From QQVM01 sp035341855 (GTDB taxonomy: Bacteria > Bacteroidota > Bacteroidia > AKYH767-A > 2013-40CM-41-45), in NCBI GenBank assembly GCA_035341855.1, contig DAOQWA010000001.1, positions 148,804 through 212,803 on the forward strand: 64,000 nt of DNA, written 5' to 3'. The notes under the pieces were generated by a model. That model did not search any database, was not told the DNA's origin, and saw only the letters and a program-made list of their open reading frames with translations. Positions 25,103 to 33,455 of this stretch are shown here, piece after piece (position 1 is the first letter of the stretch; each line of letters opens with the position of its first letter). Made by a program: the position numbers and the translations under genes.

Positions 25103-26081
25103 GATAAAATTTCTTTGGTGAAGCTATAAATATAATGAATTGGAAATTATAAATTCAAACTGCCTCAATTCGAAGACAATTCACAACATCAACTCTGCAA
25201 TCGAACGATGATCTTTAGTTATTGTCGAACGAGAAAATGCAGTTGAACATGACATTACAATTTTTTAATTTCTGTTAATTGCTTATTTTTCAATATATTA
25301 ACAGTGGAAAGCTTGAATCTCTGCAATGTACACCCCGGACCTCTTTCTCACAGTTTTACAAAACCTATAGAAGTCGCAAAAGCAGTACTGAAATTCACTT
25401 TAGAAGTTCAAATGCAAACATTACAATTTGAAAATAAAAGACCAAGACATTTATAATACTGCCAATGTTCCTCTAAAAAATGAAGATCCGATCAACAATA
25501 TGCAGATTCCACCTAAACAGGATCTTTCCAATGCTTAATCTTAATGATATACAAGAAGGAATATTCTGATATGAACACCATATGAAAAAATTTCATTGAG
25601 CATTAAATGGTCATGCTACCTAATAAGGCTCTTACCTACCCACGCTACTGATTGAAGACCGGCAATAGATTTCCGAAGGTTTGGAGAAGGGACCACAAGG
25701 ATTGCTTGATTAATGATTTCTATCAAAATAAAAATTTAGAACCGTTAATTAAAAATCCGGAATAAAACATAAGAACAGAAGTGAAATGTAATTTACTTTC
25801 AAATTGTCACTTTCGGGTTTTCACCGGACGTAATCAACAATTTCTTTGTCGCATAGTATGAAATGCCAGTTTAAACTCTTGAGAAAGTTTCGAGATGTCA
25901 GCTAAGAGTAACCAAACCTTTCGATTCAAGACAGATTTATGTTCACTCTTTTCTTGTCGGATGCATAGAGTGTACTCCGAAAGGCTGGCAGACAGATCAT
26001 TATTAAAAATCACTCCGGGAACATAGGGGTATTAGCTGAGTAAGTTGTCTTATCAAGAGTAAGGCTGTAACTTGCATCCGG
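25103..26081. other. long intergenic stretch, no confident gene
   Basis: About 980 bases between the PNGase gene and the ECF sigma gene. No frame over 60 codons has coding character. Two short overlapping frames look faintly protein-like: a GTG-started 50-codon frame at 25304-25456, and an unstarted frame ending at 25538 that reads NTANVPLKNEDPINNMQIPP. They may be remnants of a decayed gene. An 8-base direct repeat TCGAACGA occurs at 25201 and 25225. The last 100 bases should hold the sigma promoter. Confidence 0.35.
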
Positions 26082-26663
26082 ATGATAAACTCATATCTGG
26101 ACGAAAAAACTCGTTTACAAGCTTTGCAAGATGGGGATGAAAAAGCCATGGAATCGCTTTTTCGGGAATTCTATCAAAGTTCTTGTGCTTATGCGAATAC
26201 CTTTCTACATGATATAGACGAATCTGAAGAAGTTGTTCAGCAGTTATTTATCAATTTATGGGAAAAAAGGACTAGCTTGAAAATAACAGGTTCTTTTCAG
26301 GCTTACTTATATAAAGCCGTCAGAAATGCATGTTTAAATAAACTTAAGCATGAAAAGGTTAAAAAGATGCATGTAGAGGAAACCCTGAAAAGTTCGATAT
26401 CTAATAGAGATGATTCAATAAATGTGATACATAAAGAATTAGAGAAGCAAATATTTAATGCTATCGAAAGCCTTCCTGAGCAATGCAGACTTATATTTAA
26501 AATGAGTCGATTTGAAGAACTAAAATATTCAGAGATTGCTGACCAATTGAACTTATCGATTAAAACAATAGAGAACCAAATGGGAAAGGCCTTACGCATC
26601 ATGCGTGAAAAATTAAAAGATTATTTAGTCTTAATATTTTTAATTATGAATGAATACTTATAA
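26082..26663 (+). CDS. ECF RNA polymerase sigma factor (Bacteroidota FecI-like)
   Basis: A 193-residue sigma-70 family protein of the ECF class. Region 2 runs about 20-85 (LFREFYQSSCAYANTF, EVVQQLFINLWEKR) and region 4 about 125-180 (IESLPEQCRLIFKMSRFEELKYSEIADQL, then SIKTIENQMGKALRIMREKL as the helix-turn-helix). Such factors redirect RNA polymerase to a few promoters when their membrane anti-sigma partner is inactivated. The FecR gene begins 7 bases after this stop, so the pair is co-transcribed. By analogy with Fec and Sus systems its targets probably include the downstream STN/repeat, GIN and TonB-dependent receptor genes. Confidence 0.93.
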   Translation: MINSYLDEKTRLQALQDGDEKAMESLFREFYQSSCAYANTFLHDIDESEEVVQQLFINLWEKRTSLKITGSFQAYLYKAVRNACLNKLKHEKVKKMHVEETLKSSISNRDDSINVIHKELEKQIFNAIESLPEQCRLIFKMSRFEELKYSEIADQLNLSIKTIENQMGKALRIMREKLKDYLVLIFLIMNEYL

Positions 26664-26669
26664 CCAGGA

Positions 26670-27680
26670 GTGAAAGACCGTTTCGAAAATATAGAAGAAA
26701 TTATAGCCAAATTTCTAGCCGGAGAAGCAAATTCAGATGAAATTGCCCTGTTGGAACAATGGAAAAATGTCAATTCAGAGAATCGGAAGTATTATGACGA
26801 TTGCGTCAAACTTTTTGAATCCGGAAAAGACTTTTCTAAAAGCGCTTCAGTTGATGTTGATGCTGCATGGAATCGTGTGCATGAAAGAATTTCTAAAAAC
26901 ATCAAGCCAAAATTAATTCCAATAAATAGAAACAATTCAAAATCTTTCTTTTATCGAATTGCTGCTTCGATAATATTAGTGGTTGGCATTGGTTATATAT
27001 TATTCGAACTGAACGATAATTCAAGTTCGCAAACAGTACTAATTAATACAGCTGATACCATTAAGGCTGAATTATTGCCTGATGGTAGCACTATTACCTT
27101 AAACAAAAACAGTCAACTGGCTTACCAACAAGATCAGTTCTCAAATAAACGTATCGTAAAACTTAAAGGCGAGGCATTTTTTGATGTTTTGCATGATGAA
27201 GCCAATCCATTTATTGTTGAGGCGGGAGATCTAAAAATAGAAGACATTGGAACATCTTTTAACGTAAACGCAAATGAGAACTCAGGAATAATAATTATTT
27301 CGGTTGTGTCCGGCGAGGTTAAATTATCCACAATAAATCACCACACATTGTTGTTGAATGCAGGCGACGAGGGAAGATACGACGTAAGTAGTAAGTCTCT
27401 ATCGAAAAGCGAATTCTCCGATCCAAACATTACTGCATACACGAATAAAGTATTCATTTTCGAAGATGCCGAGTTATCCACTGTTTTAAAAGTTCTGAAT
27501 GATGTCTATGATGTAAAGTTAAAGACTCAGAATGCAAATTTATTGAGTTGTCGTATCACTGTCACTTTTGACAATGAGACGATAAACGAAATTGCAGAGG
27601 TTATTGCCGAAACACTTGGACTGAAGATTATCAATGATGACCACACAATATTTTTTAGCGGTGATGCATGTATTCAATAA
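26670..27680 (+). CDS. FecR-family anti-sigma factor
   Basis: A 336-residue single-pass protein. It starts at a GTG preceded by CCAGGA, one of the better ribosome binding sites here. Residues 1-85 are the cytoplasmic sigma-binding region, about 92-113 the membrane segment (FYRIAASIILVVGIGYILF), and about 125-230 the periplasmic FecR domain (KAELLPDGSTITLNKNSQL, KLKGEAFFDVLHDEANPFIVE, DIGTSFNVNA). The C-terminal DUF4974-like region (about 255-330, FIFEDAELSTVLKVLNDVYDV) is the part that contacts the STN domain of a transducer in known systems. The next gene starts inside its last codons, so expression is coupled. Confidence 0.93.
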   Translation: MKDRFENIEEIIAKFLAGEANSDEIALLEQWKNVNSENRKYYDDCVKLFESGKDFSKSASVDVDAAWNRVHERISKNIKPKLIPINRNNSKSFFYRIAASIILVVGIGYILFELNDNSSSQTVLINTADTIKAELLPDGSTITLNKNSQLAYQQDQFSNKRIVKLKGEAFFDVLHDEANPFIVEAGDLKIEDIGTSFNVNANENSGIIIISVVSGEVKLSTINHHTLLLNAGDEGRYDVSSKSLSKSEFSDPNITAYTNKVFIFEDAELSTVLKVLNDVYDVKLKTQNANLLSCRITVTFDNETINEIAEVIAETLGLKIINDDHTIFFSGDACIQ

Positions 27681-29481
27681 ATTCATTTCAGGTATTCTCT
27701 TTTTGTTACTTGCCCTAGGTACTACCGTTAATGCCCAGGAAAATCTGCCTTATCTTGAAAGGAAGGTCACCTTATCTGCAAGCAATGAGTCTATAGAGAT
27801 AGTACTTCAGCGAATTGCTAAAGATGGAGATTTTTCCTTCTCTTATTCTCCCCGGGTAATTGAAAACTTCAAACCAATCAGTTTCAATGTTTCGAACAAA
27901 CCAATTCGGGATCTACTGAATAACATTTTCGATGGTCAGGCAATTTTCAAGCAAAAAGGAAACCATATTATTATAAAAAGAAACGAAATAAAAGAAGAAA
28001 TAAAGATCAACTCCTTTATAATATCAGGATATGTGACAGATCCGGACGGTTCTGAAATTCCCAACGCAAGTATATTTGAAAAGAAAAGTCGGGAATCTGC
28101 GATCACGAATAAATACGGATTCTTTAATCTTAAAATTGATGATAAGGAACACTCAAGGCAAATAAATTTATTCGTTAACAAATCCAACTACAAAGACACA
28201 ATAATTTTTGTTAGCCAAACAGGTAATTCAATTGTCAACATTACTCTAATACCCGAAGAACCTGTCGAACAGGTTGTGGATTCTTTTGCCATTCAAGATA
28301 GTCTTATGCGTGCTGATCAAATGGCATTCATCAAATTTCTACTTAGTGAGGAGGCTCAAATCAATACAAAAAACATAAAGGATACAATTTATCAAAAATA
28401 CCAGGTGTCATTAATCCCTTATATAGGAACAAATATGAGGTTGAGTGGGAATACTGTGAATGATTATTCTTTCAACGTGTTTGGTGGCTATTCAATGGGA
28501 ACCAGAAAGTTTGAGATGGCCGGATTATTTAATATTGACAGAGATTCAGTAAAAAGCGTTCAGGTAGCAGGTTTATTAAATTATACCGGAGGACCGCTTG
28601 ATGGTTTTCAGATTGGTGGATTGGCGAATGTAAACTTAAGCCCGGTACATGGTTTTGAACTTGCCGGTCTTTTGAATGTCAATTTTGATTCTTTAAAAGG
28701 TGCCCAAATTGGAGGATTGGTAAATTTTAATGCGAAAAATGTTTCAGGTGTTCAGGTGGCAGGTTTACTCAACACAAACCTTGGGCAACAAACATCGGGA
28801 TCACAGACTGCAGGCTTACTTAACATAACTGCAGGTAATTCTTCAGGTTTTCAGGCTGCAGGGTTGATGAATGTATGCTTGAAGAAACATGAAGGTGTCC
28901 AAATCTCAGGTCTAATAAACTATGCAAAAATTATTAAGGGATCACAAATCGGAATCCTGAACATTTCTGATTCCTGTTCCGGAATTCCGGTCGGACTTAT
29001 TAGTTACGTGCACAAAGGCTATCATCAATTTGAAGTATCTACAGATGAATTTTATCCTATCAACCTTGCTGTCCGAACAGGAGTCAGTTCCTTCTATAAC
29101 ATTCTTGCAAGCGGTATGAAACTGGATTCACTCGAAAACATTCAATGGTACTTTGGCTACGGACTAGGCACTGCCATAAACTTAGGAAAAAGATGGCAGT
29201 TAAATTTCGATCTGACAATAAACCAGGCACTTCGTGCAAATGAACTAAACAGTTTTTCGCCTTTATCAAGATTCAATATTACAGTTGAAAAGCGATTGTC
29301 AAAATACATTTCAATTGCTGCCGGACCAACACTCAATTACTTGTTGTATGACAATTCCGACGATTATATCATGGAACTTGCCAAAAATTCTCCTTCCGGC
29401 ATCTTATTTACTTCCTCCTATTCGAATAATTATCAAGATAAAGCATGGATTGGCGGGAAATTCGCATTAAGATTTTTTTAA
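27664..29481 (+). CDS. STN and carboxypeptidase-regulatory-like domain protein with 16-residue surface repeats
   Basis: I chose the ATG at 27664, which gives a normal signal peptide (MHVFNKFISGILFLLLALG, ending VNAQ); an ATG at 27634 adds ten residues. Both overlap the FecR gene. Using 27664 numbering, an STN domain (about 33-103: VTLSASNESIEIVLQRIAK, FSFSYSPRVI) is followed by a carboxypeptidase-regulatory-like domain (about 118-195), about ten tandem units of 15-17 residues with the pattern GxQVAGLLNxxxxx (28507-28970), and a C-terminal barrel-like part. No TonB plug or SusC barrel is present. STN normally sits on a TonB-dependent receptor and signals to FecR; here the STN carrier is a surface-repeat protein. 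The repeats resemble those called LA_2272-type in databases. Confidence 0.82.
   Translation: MHVFNKFISGILFLLLALGTTVNAQENLPYLERKVTLSASNESIEIVLQRIAKDGDFSFSYSPRVIENFKPISFNVSNKPIRDLLNNIFDGQAIFKQKGNHIIIKRNEIKEEIKINSFIISGYVTDPDGSEIPNASIFEKKSRESAITNKYGFFNLKIDDKEHSRQINLFVNKSNYKDTIIFVSQTGNSIVNITLIPEEPVEQVVDSFAIQDSLMRADQMAFIKFLLSEEAQINTKNIKDTIYQKYQVSLIPYIGTNMRLSGNTVNDYSFNVFGGYSMGTRKFEMAGLFNIDRDSVKSVQVAGLLNYTGGPLDGFQIGGLANVNLSPVHGFELAGLLNVNFDSLKGAQIGGLVNFNAKNVSGVQVAGLLNTNLGQQTSGSQTAGLLNITAGNSSGFQAAGLMNVCLKKHEGVQISGLINYAKIIKGSQIGILNISDSCSGIPVGLISYVHKGYHQFEVSTDEFYPINLAVRTGVSSFYNILASGMKLDSLENIQWYFGYGLGTAINLGKRWQLNFDLTINQALRANELNSFSPLSRFNITVEKRLSKYISIAAGPTLNYLLYDNSDDYIMELAKNSPSGILFTSSYSNNYQDKAWIGGKFALRFF
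28507..28970 (+). repeat. tandem 16-residue coding repeats (GxQVAGLLN)
   Basis: Ten consecutive units of 15-17 codons inside the 27664 gene: for example VQVAGLLNYTGGPLDG, FQIGGLANVNLSPVHG, FELAGLLNVNFDSLKG, AQIGGLVNFNAKNVSG. The alternation of small and hydrophobic residues with a fixed Asn suggests a beta-solenoid or barrel-like stack. The DNA is diverged between units, so the array is old. Confidence 0.85.
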
Positions 29482-29517
29482 CATTTTTTTCTGCATTCGG
29501 TGTAGGGGTGTAATCAT

Positions 29518-29559
29518 TTTTAGTTGTCTTCTGTATATAACAACAAAATACAACTAAAA
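29518..29559 (+). promoter_or_regulatory. 10-bp hairpin covering the start codon of the GIN gene
   Basis: TTTTAGTTGT (29518-29527) is the exact reverse complement of ACAACTAAAA (29550-29559), whose last A is the first base of the ATG. The 22-base loop is A-rich. In RNA the hairpin would pair the bases just before and at the start codon. It could damp translation, or act as an operator in DNA. It is not a terminator, as no T run follows. Confidence 0.45.
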
Positions 29560-30275
29560 TGAAAATTCAACTAAGCAACTTAACTTTTTCAATTATTATT
29601 TTTCTCATTTCCCTTTCATCCTGCACAAAGGATTGGCATGGCGTAAGGGGCTCCGGTGTCATTCTAACGGAAGATCGGACTTTGGCTGAGTTCACAGGTG
29701 TAGATTTTCAACTAGCCGGCCGGGTAAATATTGTACAGGATTCATTGTTTCATGTCTCGGTTAGCACACATGACAACTATCAAGGTTTAATACGAACATA
29801 TATACGTGATGGGAAACTGGTCATCAATTCAACAAAATCACTTTATGATGACAACATCACAGTTAATGTCCACCTACCCAACTTAGACTATATCAATTTA
29901 GGAGGATCAGGAACTATTATGACACTCAATCAATTCCATTCAAGTTATATGAAAGTTCAAATAACCGGATCAGGGAAAGTTGATTATTCAGGTGATGTAA
30001 ATTCTTTACATGCAAATGTTTCAGGATCAGGGAAAATCTATCTGCTAGGTTCAGCAAACAACACGACTATGACCTTGAGCGGCTCAGGAAAAATCAAAGG
30101 TTTCTCTTATCATACTGATAAAAACAACGTGACTATCAGCGGATCGGGTGAAATAGAGACATATGTAGAATCGGACTTGAAAATAAATATAACCGGTAGC
30201 GGAAAGGTTTTCTATATGGGACATCCTGTTGTTAGTCAGAAAATATCCGGTTCCGGAAAAGTAATTCATCAATAA
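29559..30275 (+). CDS. GIN-domain (DUF2807) lipoprotein
   Basis: A 238-residue lipoprotein with lipobox LISLSSC (cysteine at 22) followed by TKDW. The rest is a DUF2807/GIN domain, a right-handed beta-helix built from repeated turns with SGSGK: GGSGTI, ITGSGKVDY, VSGSGKIYL, LSGSGKIKG, ISGSGEIET, ITGSGKVFY, ISGSGKV. It opens with the typical RGSGVILTEDRTLAEFTGVDF. The domain is often annotated as a putative adhesin head, but its role is unproven. It is the fourth gene of the sigma/FecR run, 77 bases after the STN gene and with a hairpin over its start. Envelope location follows from the lipobox. Confidence 0.88.
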   Translation: MKIQLSNLTFSIIIFLISLSSCTKDWHGVRGSGVILTEDRTLAEFTGVDFQLAGRVNIVQDSLFHVSVSTHDNYQGLIRTYIRDGKLVINSTKSLYDDNITVNVHLPNLDYINLGGSGTIMTLNQFHSSYMKVQITGSGKVDYSGDVNSLHANVSGSGKIYLLGSANNTTMTLSGSGKIKGFSYHTDKNNVTISGSGEIETYVESDLKINITGSGKVFYMGHPVVSQKISGSGKVIHQ

Positions 30276-30372
30276 TAATACGTTACAAGTTAATATCCGA
30301 AATACTTAACAGGAAAAAAGGACATATAGAGAATATCTATTCTATTGTCAATCAGGAAATCCAAGGAACAGA

Positions 30373-30408
30373 CACCGGGGCTTCAACAAAATTCCTTCTC
30401 ACCCGGTG
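30373..30408 (+). promoter_or_regulatory. GC-rich hairpin between the GIN and TonB receptor genes
   Basis: CACCGGG (30373-30379) pairs with CCCGGTG (30402-30408) around a 22-base loop. The stem is all but one G/C-strong and stands out in AT-rich DNA, 26 bases before the ATG at 30435. No T run follows it directly, so an mRNA-stability or processing role for differential expression is as likely as termination. Confidence 0.35.
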
Positions 30409-30434
30409 CTAACTCAATAAAATATTTTAAAATC

Positions 30435-32801
30435 ATGAACTTTCAAAAAACTCCATTTATAATTTTGTGTCTGGTATTCATTTCTACACTGCACAGTCGG
30501 GCACAAACGCTCACCCAAAGCATCCGCGGAAATGTTGTTGATATAATTTCACAATCAAAGCTCTCCTTTTCAACGATCACACTTTTAAACTCAGATCCAC
30601 TGATTGGCACGGTAGCAGATATCGATGGACACTTTGAATTAAAGAATATACCGGTCGGAAAACAGAGTTTAAAGATCACATGCCTTGGCTACAAAGAACA
30701 AATCATTCCAAATATTGTTGTCAGTTCAGGGAAAGAAGTAGTCTTAACTATTACTCTTGAAGAAATTGCTATTCAAGGGAAAGAAGTTGTGATCACAGAT
30801 AACATTGATAAAAATAATGCACTGAATGAGTTTAGTACAATAAGTACCCGCAACTTTTCGGTTGAAGAAACTCAAAAATATGCAGCAGCAGTGAATGATC
30901 CGGCAAGAATGTCAACTGCATTTGCAGGTGTCATTTCTACTGATGACGGGAACAACACCATAGCTATTCGAGGCAATTCTCCTAATGGCTTGCTCTGGAG
31001 AATGGAAGGAGTGGAAATTCCAAACCCGAATCACTTCAGCAGTGTTGGAACTTCAGGAGGTGGTATATCAATCCTTAGTTCTCAACTTCTGACAAATTCT
31101 GATTTCCTCACCGGTGCATTTGCGGCTGAGTATGGTAATGCTTTATCAGGTGTATTTGATATGAAGCTTAGAAAAGGTAATAACCAAAAAAGTGAAAGAA
31201 CAATTCAATTAGGCGTGCTGGGAACAGATCTTGCACTTGAAGGACCTATTAAAAATGGTTATAAAGGCTCCTATCTTATTAATTATCGCTATTCAACATT
31301 ATCGATGCTTAATAAAATTGGTGTAGAGCTTGGCGGTGCCACAACAACCTTTCAAGACCTTTCATTCAATGTCTTTCTTCCCACCTCTAATCTTGGAACC
31401 TTCTCACTCTTTGGTTTTGGCGGTTTAAGTAAGCAATACGATTCAGCAGATAGAGATTCGACTAAATGGGAAAGTGATTATGATCGCTACGACTGGAATT
31501 TCAAATCGAACAGTGGGGCTACCGGTCTATCTCATTTTACTCAACTTTCAAAGCAATCGTATTTAAAGTCCACTATTCTACTTTCCGGAACAAGAAAGTA
31601 TTATCAGGAAGCAAAACTCGACAATGTCTACAAAGAAAGGTCACAAGGAGGAGATAAATACGATGAAAATAAAATTTCAATTAATTCAGTATTCACCAAA
31701 AAATTTAACGCAAGGAATAGTATAAAAACCGGAGTTATCTTGAATAAGCAATACTTTGATCTGTTCAGAAATTCTATAAATGAAAGCACTCAACAAATTG
31801 AAACCAATATCGATCAAAAAGGAACGGGTGTCACTCTCCAAACATTTGCACAATGGAATTATAAGATGACAGAAAAACTAACACTCAATACAGGTATCCA
31901 TTCATTAGGTTTTATTGATAACAATACATTCAGTATTGAACCAAGGGTCTCACTAAAATACGACTTTAAATCTTCTCAATCGATCAGTATTGGATATGGC
32001 TTGCACCAACAAACTCAACCAATTGGGGTATACTATGCGCTACAATATTCAGAAAGCGGAAATGCAATTCAGCCAAATCGGGATCTGGGTTTTTCAAAAT
32101 CACAACATTTTGTTGCTGCGTATGATCGAGCCCTGAATGAACATACGAGAATCAAATTGGAGGGATATTACCAATACTTATATGATATCCCAATCAGCAC
32201 TGACTCTTCTGACACATTCAGCATGCTTAACAATGAAAATGAATATGCAACAATAGCACTAACAAATGATGGGAAAGGAAGAAACTATGGATTGGAATTG
32301 ACTGTGGAGCAGTTTCTTCATAATAATTTCTACTATCTGCTGTCGGGCTCTTTGTACAATTCTGAATACAGAGCGGCAAACAATCATTGGTACAATACAA
32401 GATACAACGGAAAGTATGCACTTAGCTTTACGGCAGGAAAAGAGTTTAATACCGGCAAAGCGTTTGGCAATAGAATTATTGGCATCAATATAAAGTCGGT
32501 ATTCTCAGGAGGTTTGCGTAGTACGCCTATTGACTATAACTTATCTGTTCAAAATGGCAAGACAGAATATGTAGAGTCTCAAGCCTATAGTCAAAAGGCA
32601 AAAGATTACTTCAGAATAGACACGAAACTTTCTGTTAAGAGAAATCGACCAAAAAGTACGACGACATGGAGTCTTGATCTTCAAAATGCAACTAACAGAA
32701 AGAATATTTACGGGGAATACTATGAGCCTAGCACAGGTGAAACCAAAACTATTTATCAAGCGCCATTGATTCCGGTATTAAGTTACAGAATAGATTTCTA
32801 A
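30435..32801 (+). CDS. TonB-dependent receptor with carboxypeptidase-regulatory-like N-domain
   Basis: The start at ATG 30435 gives a signal peptide (MNFQKTPFIILCLVFIS, ending SRAQ); the upstream TTG at 30345 would put 30 irrelevant residues before it. The 788-residue protein has a carboxypeptidase-regulatory-like domain (about 28-115: GNVVDIISQSKLSFSTITLL, GTVADIDGHFELKNIPVG), a plug (about 150-255: IAIRGNSPNGLLWRMEGVEIPNPNHF, AAEYGNALSGVFDMKLR) and a 22-strand-type barrel ending LSYRIDF. No STN domain is present, so it cannot signal to FecR in the classical way. The ligand is unknown, and no SusD-like lipoprotein follows. Confidence 0.9.
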   Translation: MNFQKTPFIILCLVFISTLHSRAQTLTQSIRGNVVDIISQSKLSFSTITLLNSDPLIGTVADIDGHFELKNIPVGKQSLKITCLGYKEQIIPNIVVSSGKEVVLTITLEEIAIQGKEVVITDNIDKNNALNEFSTISTRNFSVEETQKYAAAVNDPARMSTAFAGVISTDDGNNTIAIRGNSPNGLLWRMEGVEIPNPNHFSSVGTSGGGISILSSQLLTNSDFLTGAFAAEYGNALSGVFDMKLRKGNNQKSERTIQLGVLGTDLALEGPIKNGYKGSYLINYRYSTLSMLNKIGVELGGATTTFQDLSFNVFLPTSNLGTFSLFGFGGLSKQYDSADRDSTKWESDYDRYDWNFKSNSGATGLSHFTQLSKQSYLKSTILLSGTRKYYQEAKLDNVYKERSQGGDKYDENKISINSVFTKKFNARNSIKTGVILNKQYFDLFRNSINESTQQIETNIDQKGTGVTLQTFAQWNYKMTEKLTLNTGIHSLGFIDNNTFSIEPRVSLKYDFKSSQSISIGYGLHQQTQPIGVYYALQYSESGNAIQPNRDLGFSKSQHFVAAYDRALNEHTRIKLEGYYQYLYDIPISTDSSDTFSMLNNENEYATIALTNDGKGRNYGLELTVEQFLHNNFYYLLSGSLYNSEYRAANNHWYNTRYNGKYALSFTAGKEFNTGKAFGNRIIGINIKSVFSGGLRSTPIDYNLSVQNGKTEYVESQAYSQKAKDYFRIDTKLSVKRNRPKSTTTWSLDLQNATNRKNIYGEYYEPSTGETKTIYQAPLIPVLSYRIDF

Positions 32802-32901
32802 TCGGACGATCGCACAAATTAATTGTCTCCGCCAAGAGCTGACTAGATAAAGTACTACAACTCCTCCTCTATAGTTGACTTAAATTGCCAAAATATGCAC
32901 A

Positions 32902-32979
32902 GGGGAGTTTTAATCAAATATAGATTGGCTTACACTATTTATTTGGTTCAAACTCCCCAAAAACACTTCACCAATCTAT
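32902..32979. other. interleaved inverted repeats with pseudoknot topology
   Basis: GGGGAGTTT (32902-32910) pairs with AAACTCCCC (32950-32958), and ATAGATTGG (32920-32928) pairs with CCAATCTAT (32971-32979). The order 1, 2, 1', 2' is that of a pseudoknot, with linkers of 9, 21 and 12 bases. Both 9-base stems are perfect. It may be part of a structured non-coding RNA or 3' UTR, on either strand. The long middle linker is not that of a compact classical pseudoknot. Confidence 0.35.
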
Positions 32980-33058
32980 TCAATACCATATTTAAATTTC
33001 CTTTAGAACCGCACTCACGAAAACTTATTCTTGTAGAACTTGCCACCCCTTAAATATT

Positions 33059-33208
33059 TCAAGTTTCATCCTTTACCGAAAGAATTTTTCCACCCCTGAC
33101 ATTAATATAAAATGCATTGGGAGAATTATCAATGATAATTTGAGATGGTGGCCAAAAATCTACCTGTTGAATCACATAATTAAACCTTATAAGCTCAGGT
33201 AAAAGCAT
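33059..33208 (-). CDS. possible small protein of 49 residues, unknown
   Basis: An ATG at 33208 opens 49 codons ending at TGA 33059. The product has balanced, protein-like composition, for example FNYVIQQVDFWPPSQ and NAFYINVRGGKILSVKD, with strand-like alternation. There is no signal peptide. It may be a real small gene, or the 3' remnant of a decayed one. I recognise no family, and there is no clear ribosome binding site. It lies on the same strand as, and 247 bases after, the secreted gene at 33456. Confidence 0.25.
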   Translation of the reverse strand: MLLPELIRFNYVIQQVDFWPPSQIIIDNSPNAFYINVRGGKILSVKDET

Positions 33209-33455
33209 TTTGCAATAAAGACTGTTAAAGTACCAACATTAATTTACAAATTAGCACAGAGTCTTCGGGTCACTTTATTTCAAACAATCTACTCTCAAAA
33301 AGTGTATAAATTTTGCTACAAATTATTCTCAATTTTTTTCGAAGAACTATCATACAGCGATAAACCAGAATTAGGTTTTACTTAATATCAAAAGCAAATG
33401 ATAAAATTATTATTAAGGCGTACAATAGAATTTGTTATCGATGGCTCTGAAACTT

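Larger units (their letters stand above)
32802..33455. other. intergenic stretch with interleaved inverted repeats and a small frame
   Basis: About 650 bases between the TonB receptor gene (plus) and the secreted gene that ends at 33456 (minus). It contains two interleaved perfect 9-base inverted repeats (32902-32979) and a 49-codon minus-strand frame (33059-33208), both listed separately. I see no promoter or terminator I can support. Confidence 0.4.

Noticed and set aside
25201..25232. Direct repeat TCGAACGA in the gap before the sigma gene
   Set aside because: Only eight bases and two copies; it could be chance and has no positional link to a promoter.
30345..30434. TTG-started N-terminal extension of the TonB receptor
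   Set aside because: The extension would place 30 polar residues before a perfect signal peptide that begins at ATG 30435, and it includes the GC-rich hairpin.
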